Positions 9,641 through 18,910 of a DNA stretch of 64,000 nucleotides are shown piece after piece. The DNA is taken from the NCBI GenBank assembly GCA_937773555.1, contig CALJVT010000006.1:340001-404000 (forward strand), read 5' to 3'. The notes beneath the pieces are model-generated. The model saw only the letters and a list, made by a program, of their open reading frames with translations. It did no database searches and had not been told where the DNA came from. Both the position numbers and the translations under genes were made by a program. Source of the DNA: an uncultured Pseudomonadales bacterium. Its GTDB lineage: Bacteria > Pseudomonadota > Gammaproteobacteria > Pseudomonadales > Balneatricaceae. The first letter of the stretch is position 1. Each line of letters starts with the position of its first letter.

Positions 9641-10359
9641 GCTTGCCTTGCCATGTTCAGTGGCACAACACGCACCAAACTCATTTCTGTTAGGCTTATT
9701 GACGCTCCATAAGCCATCACTTCTACGCCTTGTTCTATGGCCCAGGCCAATGTCTCAGAGTAACCTGGGTCCACATCCCATGCTGGAGATACCTGAGTTA
9801 TGCCAGTATGGGCGACACAATATACCAAAACAGCCCTATAGCCTTGAGTCACCATGTACACTAATTCACGAAGGTGTTTACGCCCGCGCTGTGTCACTGC
9901 ATCTGGAAATAAACCCTGCCCTTGTGATGTCATAAGAGTGACATTTTTCACCTCTACATAACACTCTGGTAAGCGCTCATGCTGGCTCAAGAAAATATCT
10001 ATTCGGCTATTTTCCTGGCCGTATTTTACCTCAGTTTCCAATTTACCATAGCCTTGCAGTGGCGTAATTGTGGCATTATTTATAGCCTCTACAACCAAAC
10101 TATTAGCTCGATGAGTATTAATACACGCCAAGAACTGTTGATCTATTTCTACTAGCTCCCACGTACAAGGGTATTTCCGCTTTTTGTTTGCCGAATCCCA
10201 AAACCAAACCCTACTATTAGGCACAGCGCAATTCTTCATAGAACCCGTATTAGGACAGTGCAGGGTCAATGGCGTTCCATCATGTGTGTGCACATCTGCT
10301 AAAAACCGCTTATAGCGCCGGCCTAGGATGGCTTGCTGTAGGGGTAATAAAAATTTCAT
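9637..10359 (-). CDS. sfsA: SfsA family protein (sugar fermentation stimulation protein)
   Basis: 240-residue SfsA homologue. Recognisable blocks are RRYKRFLADV near the N-terminus, CPNTGSMKNC around residue 35, the acidic EVKNVTL region and FPDAVTQRGRKHLREL, which form the nuclease-like fold of the family. In E. coli the protein was linked to maltose metabolism and nucleic-acid binding; its biochemical role is not settled. It is encoded leftward upstream of, and divergent from, dksA, as in enterobacteria and pseudomonads. Confidence 0.94.
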   Translation of the reverse strand: MKFLLPLQQAILGRRYKRFLADVHTHDGTPLTLHCPNTGSMKNCAVPNSRVWFWDSANKKRKYPCTWELVEIDQQFLACINTHRANSLVVEAINNATITPLQGYGKLETEVKYGQENSRIDIFLSQHERLPECYVEVKNVTLMTSQGQGLFPDAVTQRGRKHLRELVYMVTQGYRAVLVYCVAHTGITQVSPAWDVDPGYSETLAWAIEQGVEVMAYGASISLTEMSLVRVVPLNMARQA

Positions 10360-10475
10360 TTGATATATCCGATAATGAAACTAAGGGTGTTTATAATATT
10401 TTTTGATGCTTTGTCTGTATTTTTTTAAAAAACAAACCATACATGGCAAGCCTATGAATTGTAAATGAAAATACT

Positions 10476-10503
10476 TTGAACGGGAGGCATTAACACGTAT
10501 AAT
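10476..10503 (+). promoter_or_regulatory. Putative sigma-70 promoter upstream of dksA
   Basis: TTGAAC (10476-10481) and a perfect TATAAT (10498-10503) separated by 16 bases. This lies in the 293-base sfsA-dksA intergenic region and would give a dksA leader of about 140 nt. Apart from this promoter and an A/T-rich stretch near 10415-10435, I see nothing else in the gap. Confidence 0.55.
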
Positions 10504-10652
10504 AGGGCGAAGTAGATATAGGAGCGACGCATTTTAACTAGATTTAGCAACATTATTCTGCTATTTTTACGCCGTTAATTTACCAACAGAAATTGGGCCT
10601 CAGCTTTTAGTAACAAGACTAAATGCTACCGCCCTCACAAACGAAATAAGTT

Positions 10653-11084
10653 ATGTCAAACTCAAATGCATCACTGTTAAAACACTTTACCCCTTATAAG
10701 GTAAAAAAAGGTGAAGAGTACATGAATTCAGATCAGCTAGATCATTTTAAAGTGATTCTGCATGCCTGGAAACAAGACTTAATGGAAGAAGTTGACCGAA
10801 CCGTTAATCACCTAAAAGAAGACGCTGCTAACTTCGCCGACCCTAATGATCGCGCCAGTCAAGAAGAGGAGTTCTCGCTTGAGCTTAGAGCCCGTGATCG
10901 CGAGCGAAAGTTGACTAATAAAATTAATGATACGCTAGAGCTCATTGAGCAAGACGAATATGGCTATTGTGACACCTGTGGTGTTGAAATTGGCATCCGT
11001 CGGCTAGAAGCCCGCCCCACTGCGACTTTATGTATTGACTGCAAAACCCTTGCAGAGATCAAAGAGAAGCAGTTAGGTAAATAG
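10653..11084 (+). CDS. dksA: RNA polymerase-binding transcription factor DksA
   Basis: Secondary-channel factor that works with ppGpp to tune rRNA and amino acid promoters. 143 residues: an N-terminal leader, the GEEYMN motif, a coiled coil with the tip motif [19 protein letters not shown], and a C-terminal four-Cys zinc finger (CDTCGVEIG and CIDCKT). All four zinc cysteines are present, so it is classical DksA rather than a Cys-less paralogue. A gluQ gene follows after 7 bp, matching the conserved dksA-gluQ pair. Confidence 0.98.
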   Translation: MSNSNASLLKHFTPYKVKKGEEYMNSDQLDHFKVILHAWKQDLMEEVDRTVNHLKEDAANFADPNDRASQEEEFSLELRARDRERKLTNKINDTLELIEQDEYGYCDTCGVEIGIRRLEARPTATLCIDCKTLAEIKEKQLGK

Positions 11085-11091
11085 GCTGACC

Positions 11092-11964
11092 ATGGGCTAC
11101 ATTGGCCGCTTTGCACCAACGCCGAGTGGCCCTTTGCATTTTGGCTCTTTGGTAGCTGCCTTAGCAAGCTACTTAGATGCCCGTGCCAACAAAGGCCATT
11201 GGCTTTTGCGCATAGAGGATTTAGACCCACCTCGCTCCGATTCTGGCTCCATTGACGCTATTTTTTCCTGCCTAGACACCTTTGGATTGCACTGGGACGG
11301 CACGCCGATGTTTCAGAGCAAGCGCCAACCTGCCTACCACGAGGTCCTCGAACAACTGCGCCAACAGGGCCGGATTTATGCCTGCAGCTGCAGCCGGACA
11401 CAATTTCAGGCGGACCCACTTTATAGCTGTCAGTGCTTAACTCAGCCACCCTCTTTGAAGGATGTGGCGATGCGTATTGTATTGCCTCAAACAAGCATTA
11501 CCCTAGATGACGTTATTATTGGTCCTCAAACACAGCACCTTAGCAATGACGTGGGTGACTTTGTGGTGCAACGTAAAGATCAGCTATTCTCCTACCAACT
11601 GGCTGTTGTTGCAGATGATGCCGAACAAAATATAAGTCACGTTATTCGTGGCAGTGACTTGTATCATCAAACACCTCGCCAAGTGTGGCTACAAACCTGT
11701 TTGGGTTATAAACAACCTATTTATGGGCACATTCCTATTATTACTAACCACCAAGGGCAAAAACTCAGTAAACAAAACTTAGCATCCCCACTGGACATAA
11801 CGCAAGCACCTGCACTGTTGTCTGAGGCATTAGAACGCTTAGGTCAAACTACACCGTGCACCTTTCGCAAAGCCCCTGTTGAAGAACAATTAGCCCAGGC
11901 AATTGCGCAATGGGATATCAACAGCGTACCCAAGCAGATGCAAGACCCTATTGCCTTTGTCTAG
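11092..11964 (+). CDS. gluQ: Glutamyl-Q tRNA(Asp) synthetase
   Basis: Truncated GluRS paralogue that attaches glutamate to the queuosine base in tRNA-Asp. 290 residues, lacking an anticodon-binding domain. The class I motif appears as FAPTPSGPLHFGS and the KMSKS-like loop as QKLSKQN. A zinc site is suggested by CSC about residue 100 and the YSCQC cluster about residue 116. The gene is 7 bp after dksA and before pcnB, as in E. coli. Confidence 0.95.
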   Translation: MGYIGRFAPTPSGPLHFGSLVAALASYLDARANKGHWLLRIEDLDPPRSDSGSIDAIFSCLDTFGLHWDGTPMFQSKRQPAYHEVLEQLRQQGRIYACSCSRTQFQADPLYSCQCLTQPPSLKDVAMRIVLPQTSITLDDVIIGPQTQHLSNDVGDFVVQRKDQLFSYQLAVVADDAEQNISHVIRGSDLYHQTPRQVWLQTCLGYKQPIYGHIPIITNHQGQKLSKQNLASPLDITQAPALLSEALERLGQTTPCTFRKAPVEEQLAQAIAQWDINSVPKQMQDPIAFV

Positions 11965-12036
11965 CTAGCAAGGCAATGGTAGAATGCGCGCTACATTTGT
12001 TTTTTGATTTTCCACCAAACCGAGTCGACGACTTCT

Positions 12037-13392
12037 ATGGGTTTTATTTCTAAGCTGGTTAACATGGTCAAAGGCGACCAACCGGCAGCAGCAGCACCAA
12101 CAGGCCCCAATATCATCACCCGCGATCATCATGATATTTCTCGCCGTGACATTAGTGACAATGCACTTAAGGTGCTTTATCGACTAAAAGATGCAGGCTA
12201 CCAAGGGTTTTTGGTGGGCGGAGGAGTGCGTGATATTCTTTTGGGCAAACAACCTAAAGATTTTGATATCGCTACAGATGCGCATCCAGAGCAGGTCCAT
12301 AAGCTATTTAGAAATTCCATTCTTATTGGCCGTCGCTTTCGCTTAGTGCATGTTCGCTTTGGTCGTGAAATAATTGAGGTGGCTACGTTTAGGGCAAGCC
12401 ACCTTACTAGCGAAAATAGTAGCCAAGCCAAACAAGCCGAAAGCGGGATGTTATTGCGTGACAATGTTTATGGTACCGTGGATGACGATGCCATGCGTCG
12501 AGATTTCACCATTAATGCGATGTATTACAACATTAATGGTTTCACCATCCATGATTTTGCTGGAGGTATTGAAGACATAGAGAAACGCAGCATTCGCATG
12601 ATCGGTGATCCTCAAGCTCGTTATAGAGAAGACCCAGTTCGCATGCTTAGAGCCATTCGCTTTGCTGCTAAATTAGACTTTGAAATTGATCCTGCAACAG
12701 CCGAACCCATGCATACCCTAGGCCATTTATTGGAGCCTATTCCTGCAGCACGGATGTTTGAAGAAATATTAAAGTTGCTACTATCAGGCAATGGCGAACA
12801 GACCTACTACCTTTTGCGTGACTATGATTTATTTAAGTTCTTATTTCCTGCCACTGACGCTGCTATTGAGAACGATGAAACAGAAGATTTTCAGGTAGAA
12901 GATTTTGTTGTTTTAGCCCTGCGTAATTCTGACGAGCGCATTGCTCAAGGAAAAAGTGTTACCCCAGCTTATTTATTTGCTGCGCTGCTATGGCATCCAT
13001 TGCAGCAAAGACTATCTCAAATTCGCAATATGCCGCCCATACCCGCGATGCACCAAGCCGCTCAGGATGTCATATTGCAGCAGGTTAAACGCACCTCTAT
13101 TCCACGTCGCTTTAGCACGCCGATGAAGGAAATTTGGGATATGCAGTTAAGGCTACCACGACGCCACGGCAACCGTGCTGCAGAATTAGTAGACAACAAG
13201 CGTTTTAGAGCTGCTTATGATTTTGTATTATTACGCGAAGCCAGTGGAGAAAAACTAGAGAACTTAGGCGAATGGTGGACTGAGTACCAGTTTGCCAGTG
13301 GTGATAGGCGTGAGCAAATGACTAAAGAATTAGGTAAACCTGCGCCAAAAAAGCGTGCGCCAAAGAAACCAAAAGAGAGCGAAGATGGTTAA
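12037..13392 (+). CDS. pcnB: Poly(A) polymerase I
   Basis: Adds poly(A) tails to RNA 3' ends, promoting decay. Nucleotidyltransferase head with FLVGGGVRDILLG and the metal-binding DFDIAT, then the RMIGDPQARYREDPVRMLR block, and a Lys/Arg-rich tail (KKRAPKKPKES) typical of PcnB. I place the start at ATG 12037 (MGFISK...), which matches the E. coli N-terminus; a TTG 33 bases upstream lacks a ribosome binding site. The tail and the ISRRDISDNALKVLYRL motif separate it from CCA-adding enzyme. It overlaps folK by 8 bp. Confidence 0.96.
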   Translation: MGFISKLVNMVKGDQPAAAAPTGPNIITRDHHDISRRDISDNALKVLYRLKDAGYQGFLVGGGVRDILLGKQPKDFDIATDAHPEQVHKLFRNSILIGRRFRLVHVRFGREIIEVATFRASHLTSENSSQAKQAESGMLLRDNVYGTVDDDAMRRDFTINAMYYNINGFTIHDFAGGIEDIEKRSIRMIGDPQARYREDPVRMLRAIRFAAKLDFEIDPATAEPMHTLGHLLEPIPAARMFEEILKLLLSGNGEQTYYLLRDYDLFKFLFPATDAAIENDETEDFQVEDFVVLALRNSDERIAQGKSVTPAYLFAALLWHPLQQRLSQIRNMPPIPAMHQAAQDVILQQVKRTSIPRRFSTPMKEIWDMQLRLPRRHGNRAAELVDNKRFRAAYDFVLLREASGEKLENLGEWWTEYQFASGDRREQMTKELGKPAPKKRAPKKPKESEDG

Positions 13393-13867
13393 CGCATTTA
13401 TTGGTTTAGGTAGTAATCTTGACAACCCAAAGGACCATGTCAGGCAGGCTATAGAGGATTTAAAACAGCTACCACAAAGCCAACTGTTATTAGCGTCTAA
13501 ACTCTATCTGAGCAAGCCTGTGGGGCCTCAAGACCAAGATGACTTTGTTAATGCAGTGGTTTTATTGGCAACTGAACTAGAGCCTCTGGCTTTACTGGAC
13601 GAGTTACAAAGCATAGAGCAGCATCATCAACGAGTTCGTGAGCGGCATTGGGGGCCACGCACCTTAGACTTAGATCTACTATTATTTGCTGACCAAACCA
13701 TTCAGAACTCACGCCTAACCGTCCCTCACACTGAGTTAAGTAGACGTGATTTTGTAATTGGCCCTTTACTAGAACTTTGCCCGGAGCTTTTACTCCCTAA
13801 CGGTACCCCATTACAACAACTCTTGCAGCAATGCCCAATAGATGGTTTGATCTGCATTGAAGCCTAA
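13385..13867 (+). CDS. folK: 2-amino-4-hydroxy-6-hydroxymethyldihydropteridine pyrophosphokinase
   Basis: Transfers pyrophosphate from ATP to 6-hydroxymethyldihydropterin in folate synthesis. About 160 residues starting at ATG 13385 within the pcnB 3' end (8 bp overlap, likely translational coupling). Signature N-terminus FIGLGSNLDNP and the active-site block RHWGPRTLDLDLLLF are intact. A longer in-frame start exists inside pcnB but would add residues not found in the family. Confidence 0.96.
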   Translation: MVNAFIGLGSNLDNPKDHVRQAIEDLKQLPQSQLLLASKLYLSKPVGPQDQDDFVNAVVLLATELEPLALLDELQSIEQHHQRVRERHWGPRTLDLDLLLFADQTIQNSRLTVPHTELSRRDFVIGPLLELCPELLLPNGTPLQQLLQQCPIDGLICIEA

Positions 13868-13904
13868 CGCACTGCCCTACTCAATCACCCGGAGCTAATG
13901 CACC

Positions 13905-14699
13905 ATGTCAAAAACTACGCTGCACAGCCTAACGCGCCTAAAAGAGGCGGGTGAAAAGGCTACTTGTATTACTAGCTACGATGCAAGCTTTACTCAGCGA
14001 GTAAACCAAGCAGGTATCGATGTTATTTTGGTAGGTGATTCTTTGGGTATGGTATTACAAGGCCACAACTCAACCCTTCCTGTGACTATGGAGCAAATGG
14101 TCTATCACACTCGTTGTGTAGAAGCTGGCAACAGTGAAAGCCTGATTATGGCCGACATGCCATTTATGAGTTACCGTACGGTAGAACAAGCCATGACTAG
14201 CGCGACAGCCCTAATGCAGGCAGGCGCACAAATCGTTAAGTTAGAGGGGGGCCTGTGGCTAAAAGACACTGTGCGCAAGCTCTTCGAACAAGGGATTCCT
14301 GTATGTGCCCACTTAGGGCTTACGCCTCAAGCGGTGAATAAACTGGGCGGTTATCGAGTGCAAGGTAAAACCCCAGAGCAAGCGGCTAGCCTACTTAATG
14401 AAGCGCTAGAGCTAGAAGCAGCAGGGGCTAGTATGATTTTGTTAGAGTGTGTTCCAAGCCGCGTAGGAAAAGCCATTACTGAAGCCGTCTCTGTCCCTGT
14501 TATCGGTATTGGCGCAGGACCAGATACCGATGCTCAAGTCCTAGTTATTTATGACATGCTGGGCATTACCCCCGGCAAGCCTGCTCGATTTGTAAAAAAT
14601 TTCTTACAACAAGAAGGTGATGTACTGAGGGCATTAGAAGCCTATGTTTTAGAAGTAAAATCTGGGGCTTTCCCAACTCCAGAACATTGCTTTAGTTAA
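13905..14699 (+). CDS. panB: 3-methyl-2-oxobutanoate hydroxymethyltransferase
   Basis: First committed step to pantothenate: adds a hydroxymethyl group from methylenetetrahydrofolate to 2-oxoisovalerate. 264 residues, standard length. Metal ligand Asp is in ILVGDSLGMVLQGH; the catalytic region LEGG and VIGIGAGPDTDAQVLV are conserved. A GGAGC ribosome binding site lies just upstream. Followed by panC after 18 bp; the folate gene folK precedes. Confidence 0.97.
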   Translation: MSKTTLHSLTRLKEAGEKATCITSYDASFTQRVNQAGIDVILVGDSLGMVLQGHNSTLPVTMEQMVYHTRCVEAGNSESLIMADMPFMSYRTVEQAMTSATALMQAGAQIVKLEGGLWLKDTVRKLFEQGIPVCAHLGLTPQAVNKLGGYRVQGKTPEQAASLLNEALELEAAGASMILLECVPSRVGKAITEAVSVPVIGIGAGPDTDAQVLVIYDMLGITPGKPARFVKNFLQQEGDVLRALEAYVLEVKSGAFPTPEHCFS

Positions 14700-14717
14700 C
14701 CCTACGACACTACAACT

Positions 14718-15572
14718 ATGCATACTATCGACAGCATCAACCAGCTACGAAGCCACCTTTGGCAGGCTAAGTTAGATCATAAAGTGATCGCTTTTGTACC
14801 TACTATGGGCAATCTACATGAAGGTCATTTACAGCTCATAGATCGAGCGCTAGAGGAGGCTGACTTAGTAGTGGCTAGCATTTTTGTTAACCCACTTCAA
14901 TTTGGTCCTGGAGAAGATTTTAATGGTTACCCACGTACATTTATGGCAGACCAAGAAAAACTAATAAGTCGCGGGTGTCATGTGTTATTTGCACCCAATG
15001 TTGATGAAATGTACCCCACTACTAATGTGAGCTCTACTGTGGTGAAAGTGCCTCACCTAGATCAACTTTTGTGTGGTGCCAGTCGGCCAGGGCATTTCAC
15101 TGGTGTAGCTACCGTTGTGAGCAAATTATTTGGTATTGTTCAGCCAGATTTGGCTATTTTTGGACTTAAAGATTACCAACAATTCTTAGTCATTAAGCAA
15201 CTAACCAATGACCTTTGCCTACCCGTAAAAATTATCGGTGCACCCATTGCACGGGCAGAAAGTGGCTTAGCACTAAGCTCCCGCAATGGCTATTTAAGTA
15301 ACTCAGAATTAGGCCAAGCTGCACAATTATATGCGTGTTTAATCAACTGCAGGTTAGCCCTTGAACAAGGCGAAAGTGATTTACAAAAACTGGAAGATCA
15401 AGCGCAGTGCCAGCTTGAATCTGCGGGCTTTGAACGTGACTATTTCAAGATTTGTCGCCAAAATGACTTACAACCAGCAACCAATAGTGATTCACACCTT
15501 GCGATTGTAGCCGCCGCCTATTTGGGCAAGGCAAGGCTGATTGATAACATACGCTTCACCTTACAACTATAG
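14718..15572 (+). CDS. panC: Pantothenate synthetase (pantoate-beta-alanine ligase)
   Basis: ATP-dependent condensation of pantoate and beta-alanine. 284 residues. The HIGH-like motif is VPTMGNLHEGHLQL, the pantoate site IFVNPLQFGPGEDF, and the KMSKS-equivalent is seen as ALSSRNGYLS. No panD follows, so aspartate decarboxylase must be encoded elsewhere. The gene is convergent with fba, 24 bp apart, with no clear terminator between them. Confidence 0.97.
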   Translation: MHTIDSINQLRSHLWQAKLDHKVIAFVPTMGNLHEGHLQLIDRALEEADLVVASIFVNPLQFGPGEDFNGYPRTFMADQEKLISRGCHVLFAPNVDEMYPTTNVSSTVVKVPHLDQLLCGASRPGHFTGVATVVSKLFGIVQPDLAIFGLKDYQQFLVIKQLTNDLCLPVKIIGAPIARAESGLALSSRNGYLSNSELGQAAQLYACLINCRLALEQGESDLQKLEDQAQCQLESAGFERDYFKICRQNDLQPATNSDSHLAIVAAAYLGKARLIDNIRFTLQL

Positions 15573-15596
15573 CTTTTGGCTCTAAAGAATTAGGCG

Positions 15597-16637
15597 TTAA
15601 AGGCCATACATATCGGCCATCGCTTCTAGCCCAACAGGGCGAATTTTACTGGCATTACCCGCTGCACCAAACGACTCATAGCGAGAGTGACACAAGGCCT
15701 GCATGGCGTGCATAGTAACTGTAAGAAATTTACGTGGATCAAACTCACTTGGATTTTCAGCTAAGAAGCGACGCACTGCACCCGTTGAGGCCAAACGTAA
15801 GTCGGTATCAATGTTAATCTTACGTACGCCATGTTTAATACCTTCAACAATTTGCTCTACTGGCACACCATAGGTCTCTGGAATAGCACCACCAAACTCA
15901 TTAATAACAGCTAGCCAGTCTTGAGGTACAGAGGAAGAACCATGCATAACTAGGTGAGTGTTTGGAATCTTGCTATGAATTTCGCGAATACGATCAATGG
16001 CTAGAATGTCACCTGTGGGCGGACGTGTAAACTTGTATGCACCATGGCTAGTACCACAGGCAATAGCTAATGCATCTACTCTAGTTTTGCTAACAAAGTC
16101 TACCGCTTCATCTGGGTCTGTTAACATTTGCTCTAGGGTTAATTTGCCTACCGCACCAACACCGTCTTCTTCGCCTGCCTCACCTGTTTCTAAAGACCCC
16201 AAGCAGCCCAGCTCACCTTCTACAGAAACACCACACGCATGGGCCATTTCTACAGTACGCTGGGTCACTTCCACATTGTAGTCATAGCTTGTTGGTGTTT
16301 TAGAATCTTCACCTAAAGAGCCATCCATCATCACTGACGAGAACCCCATGGCAATTGCACGCTGACATGTGGATGAGGAATTACCATGATCTAAATGCAT
16401 ACACACGGGAATATGAGGAAATTCCTCAATAGCCGCTAAGATCATGTGTTTGAGAAAGTTTGACCCAGCATACTTACGGGCACCAGCAGACGCTTGAACG
16501 ATAACCGGGCTATCGGTGGCATCAGCTGCTTGCATGATGGCACGCATTTGCTCAAGGTTATTTACATTGTAGGCTGGAATACCGTAACTATGTTCGGCGG
16601 CGTGATCCAATAGTTGACGCATGCTGACTAAAGCCAT
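15597..16637 (-). CDS. fba: Fructose-bisphosphate aldolase, class II
   Basis: Zinc-dependent aldolase interconverting fructose-1,6-bisphosphate and triose phosphates. 346 residues of the Calvin-type class IIB subgroup. Zinc and catalytic residues are in [10 protein letters not shown], the [19 protein letters not shown] loop is characteristic, and [10 protein letters not shown] and KINIDTDLR are conserved. Last gene of the leftward tkt-gap-pgk-fba set, 44 bp after pgk. Confidence 0.97.
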   Translation of the reverse strand: MALVSMRQLLDHAAEHSYGIPAYNVNNLEQMRAIMQAADATDSPVIVQASAGARKYAGSNFLKHMILAAIEEFPHIPVCMHLDHGNSSSTCQRAIAMGFSSVMMDGSLGEDSKTPTSYDYNVEVTQRTVEMAHACGVSVEGELGCLGSLETGEAGEEDGVGAVGKLTLEQMLTDPDEAVDFVSKTRVDALAIACGTSHGAYKFTRPPTGDILAIDRIREIHSKIPNTHLVMHGSSSVPQDWLAVINEFGGAIPETYGVPVEQIVEGIKHGVRKINIDTDLRLASTGAVRRFLAENPSEFDPRKFLTVTMHAMQALCHSRYESFGAAGNASKIRPVGLEAMADMYGL

Positions 16638-16681
16638 GGGACTTCTCCATTCTATCTAAAATAAGGTAAGTTAATTTTTAT

Positions 16682-17842
16682 TTACAGGCCACGTTGTTCT
16701 AAAATGGCCACTGCAGGCAATTTTTTGCCTTCTACAAACTCAAGAAATGCGCCACCGCCAGTGGAAATATAAGACACTTGATCAGCAATCTCGTATTTGT
16801 CTACGGCAGCCAGTGTATCACCACCACCAGCGATAGAAAACGCAGGTGACGCCGCAATGGCGTTAGATAAAACTTCGGTCCCACCGCCAAACTGGTCAAA
16901 TTCAAACACGCCTAAAGGCCCATTCCAAATGATCGTACCTGCATCTTTAAGAATACTGGCCAAATAGTGAGCAGTTTCTGGGCCAACATCCATAATCATA
17001 TCGTCTGCCATAACATGTGTTGCACTTTGAATTGTTGCTATAGCAGTTTCGCTGAATTCTTTAGCAGTCACTACATCTGTAGGCAAGGGTATAGAGGTCT
17101 TTTCCATCAGTGCTTTTGCATTAGCTATTAAGTTAGCCTCGTACAAGGATTTACCCACAGGAAATCCTGCTGCAGCCAAAAAGGTGTTAGCTATGCCACC
17201 ACCTACGATTAATTGATCAACTTTGTCAGATAAGGTTTCCAGTACTGTAAGCTTAGTAGACACTTTAGAACCACCTACAATAGCAACTAATGGCCGCTTA
17301 GGGTTATCTAAAGCTCTACCCAAGGCGTCTAGCTCGGTAATCAATAGAGGGCCCGCGCAGGCTGTTTTTACAAATTTCGCAATGCCATGGGTGCTGGCTT
17401 GTGCTCGGTGAGCAGCGCCAAAAGCGTCATTTACATAAACTTCACATAAAGATGCCATTTTTTTTGCCAAAGCGTCATCGTTAGCTTTCTCACCAATATT
17501 AAACCGGCAGTTTTCTAAAACTACCAATTCACCTTCAGCGATGTCTACCCCGTCTAACCAATCCTTCTGCAAGCGCACAGTGCACTGTAATTTTTCTTTT
17601 AGGTAGTCTACCACAGGTGCTAAAGAGAACTGCTCATCATAAACACCCTCTATTGGACGGCCTAGGTGAGACGTTACCATTAGCTTTGCACCCAACTGCA
17701 ATGCTATTTTAATGCTAGGCAAAGCTGCCCGCAAACGGGCATCACTAGTAATAACACCATTTTTAATAGGCACGTTGAGGTCTTCACGAATCAATACTCT
17801 CTGGCCACGCAAATCTAAGTCAGTCATTTTAATGATGGTCAT
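16682..17842 (-). CDS. pgk: Phosphoglycerate kinase
   Basis: Glycolytic/gluconeogenic kinase transferring phosphate between 1,3-bisphosphoglycerate and ADP. 386 residues. N-terminal [12 protein letters not shown], the substrate motif [10 protein letters not shown], the hinge [13 protein letters not shown] and nucleotide motif [13 protein letters not shown] plus GGGDTLAAV are all present. It overlaps the upstream gap gene by 4 bp, so translation is probably coupled. Confidence 0.98.
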   Translation of the reverse strand: MTIIKMTDLDLRGQRVLIREDLNVPIKNGVITSDARLRAALPSIKIALQLGAKLMVTSHLGRPIEGVYDEQFSLAPVVDYLKEKLQCTVRLQKDWLDGVDIAEGELVVLENCRFNIGEKANDDALAKKMASLCEVYVNDAFGAAHRAQASTHGIAKFVKTACAGPLLITELDALGRALDNPKRPLVAIVGGSKVSTKLTVLETLSDKVDQLIVGGGIANTFLAAAGFPVGKSLYEANLIANAKALMEKTSIPLPTDVVTAKEFSETAIATIQSATHVMADDMIMDVGPETAHYLASILKDAGTIIWNGPLGVFEFDQFGGGTEVLSNAIAASPAFSIAGGGDTLAAVDKYEIADQVSYISTGGGAFLEFVEGKKLPAVAILEQRGL

Positions 17843-18897
17843 AAATTTTCCTGAGCAATTAATTCGTCTGTATGCAACATGGTCAAAGCGACGTCGATCA
17901 TACGGTTAGCATAGCCCCATTCATTATCGTACCAAGCTAGAATTTTTATTAGCCGGCCCATCTTCATTGTTTGGGTTGCGTCAAAAGTGGCTGATTTTGA
18001 GCAGTGATTAAAATCAATAGACACCAAGGGCTGTTGATTATAGCCCAGCACATCATGGTTATCTTTGGCCACGGCATCCGCCATAATTTGATTCACTTCA
18101 GCAATTGTCACATCACGACTGGGACGGAAGACTAAATCTACCACCGACACGTTAATGGTGGGCACTCTCATGGATATACCCGTAATTTTATCTGCCAACT
18201 CAGGCAATACCCAGCCCAAAGCTTCGGTGGCATGCGTCGATGTGGGTATCATCGATTGAGTGGCTGATCGACCCCGGCGCAGGTCGGTTTTATCAATCAC
18301 TGTGTCAGTGAGCACTTGGCCATTAGTATAAGCATGAATGGTTGTCATTAAACCATCTTCAATACCAATGGAGTCGTTTAATGGTTTAAGTACCGGGGCC
18401 AAGCAGTTGGTCGTACAGGAGGCATTGGAGACAATACGATGAGATGGCTTAATAAGCTCATGGTTAATACCATAAACGACCGTCAGATCCACATCAGTGC
18501 CAGCTGCAGCACCAATTAATACTTTCCCTGCACCAGATGTGAGGTGTTGCTGCGCAAGTTTGCGCTCACTCATGTTGCCAGAGCATTCCATTACTAAGTC
18601 AACGTCTAGGTCACCCCATGGCAGTGCAGTCGCGTCACTTACTTGGAGCAAGTCGATGCTGGTCGTGGCATGGTCTGACACAACTCGCATGCCACGGTCT
18701 GTAGCTTCTACCAAAGCAGGAAAAGCACCATGCACAGAGTCATAACGTGTTTCATAAACCACAGATTCGGCAATACCTAGGTCATTAATAGCCACTACTT
18801 GTAACTCATGTTGCAAGCTACGCTCTTCAATGGCCCGCAGGACGGCACGACCGATCCGACCATAACCATTAATCGCAATACGTTTTGTTTTATGCAT
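17839..18897 (-). CDS. gap: Glyceraldehyde-3-phosphate dehydrogenase family (Gap rather than Epd)
   Basis: NAD-dependent dehydrogenase, 352 residues. Rossmann motif [15 protein letters not shown], catalytic Cys in [13 protein letters not shown], catalytic His in [10 protein letters not shown]. The same locus in Pseudomonas carries epd (erythrose-4-phosphate dehydrogenase). Here HAYTNGQ, the phosphate-site PTST and WVLPEL resemble GapA-type enzymes more than E. coli Epd (which has HSAMHDQQ and PVDT), while [14 protein letters not shown] has a His where GapA has Gly. I prefer glycolytic Gap, with dual use possible. It sits between tkt and pgk. Confidence 0.82.
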   Translation of the reverse strand: MHKTKRIAINGYGRIGRAVLRAIEERSLQHELQVVAINDLGIAESVVYETRYDSVHGAFPALVEATDRGMRVVSDHATTSIDLLQVSDATALPWGDLDVDLVMECSGNMSERKLAQQHLTSGAGKVLIGAAAGTDVDLTVVYGINHELIKPSHRIVSNASCTTNCLAPVLKPLNDSIGIEDGLMTTIHAYTNGQVLTDTVIDKTDLRRGRSATQSMIPTSTHATEALGWVLPELADKITGISMRVPTINVSVVDLVFRPSRDVTIAEVNQIMADAVAKDNHDVLGYNQQPLVSIDFNHCSKSATFDATQTMKMGRLIKILAWYDNEWGYANRMIDVALTMLHTDELIAQENL

Positions 18898-18910
18898 AGT
18901 AATAAACGAC

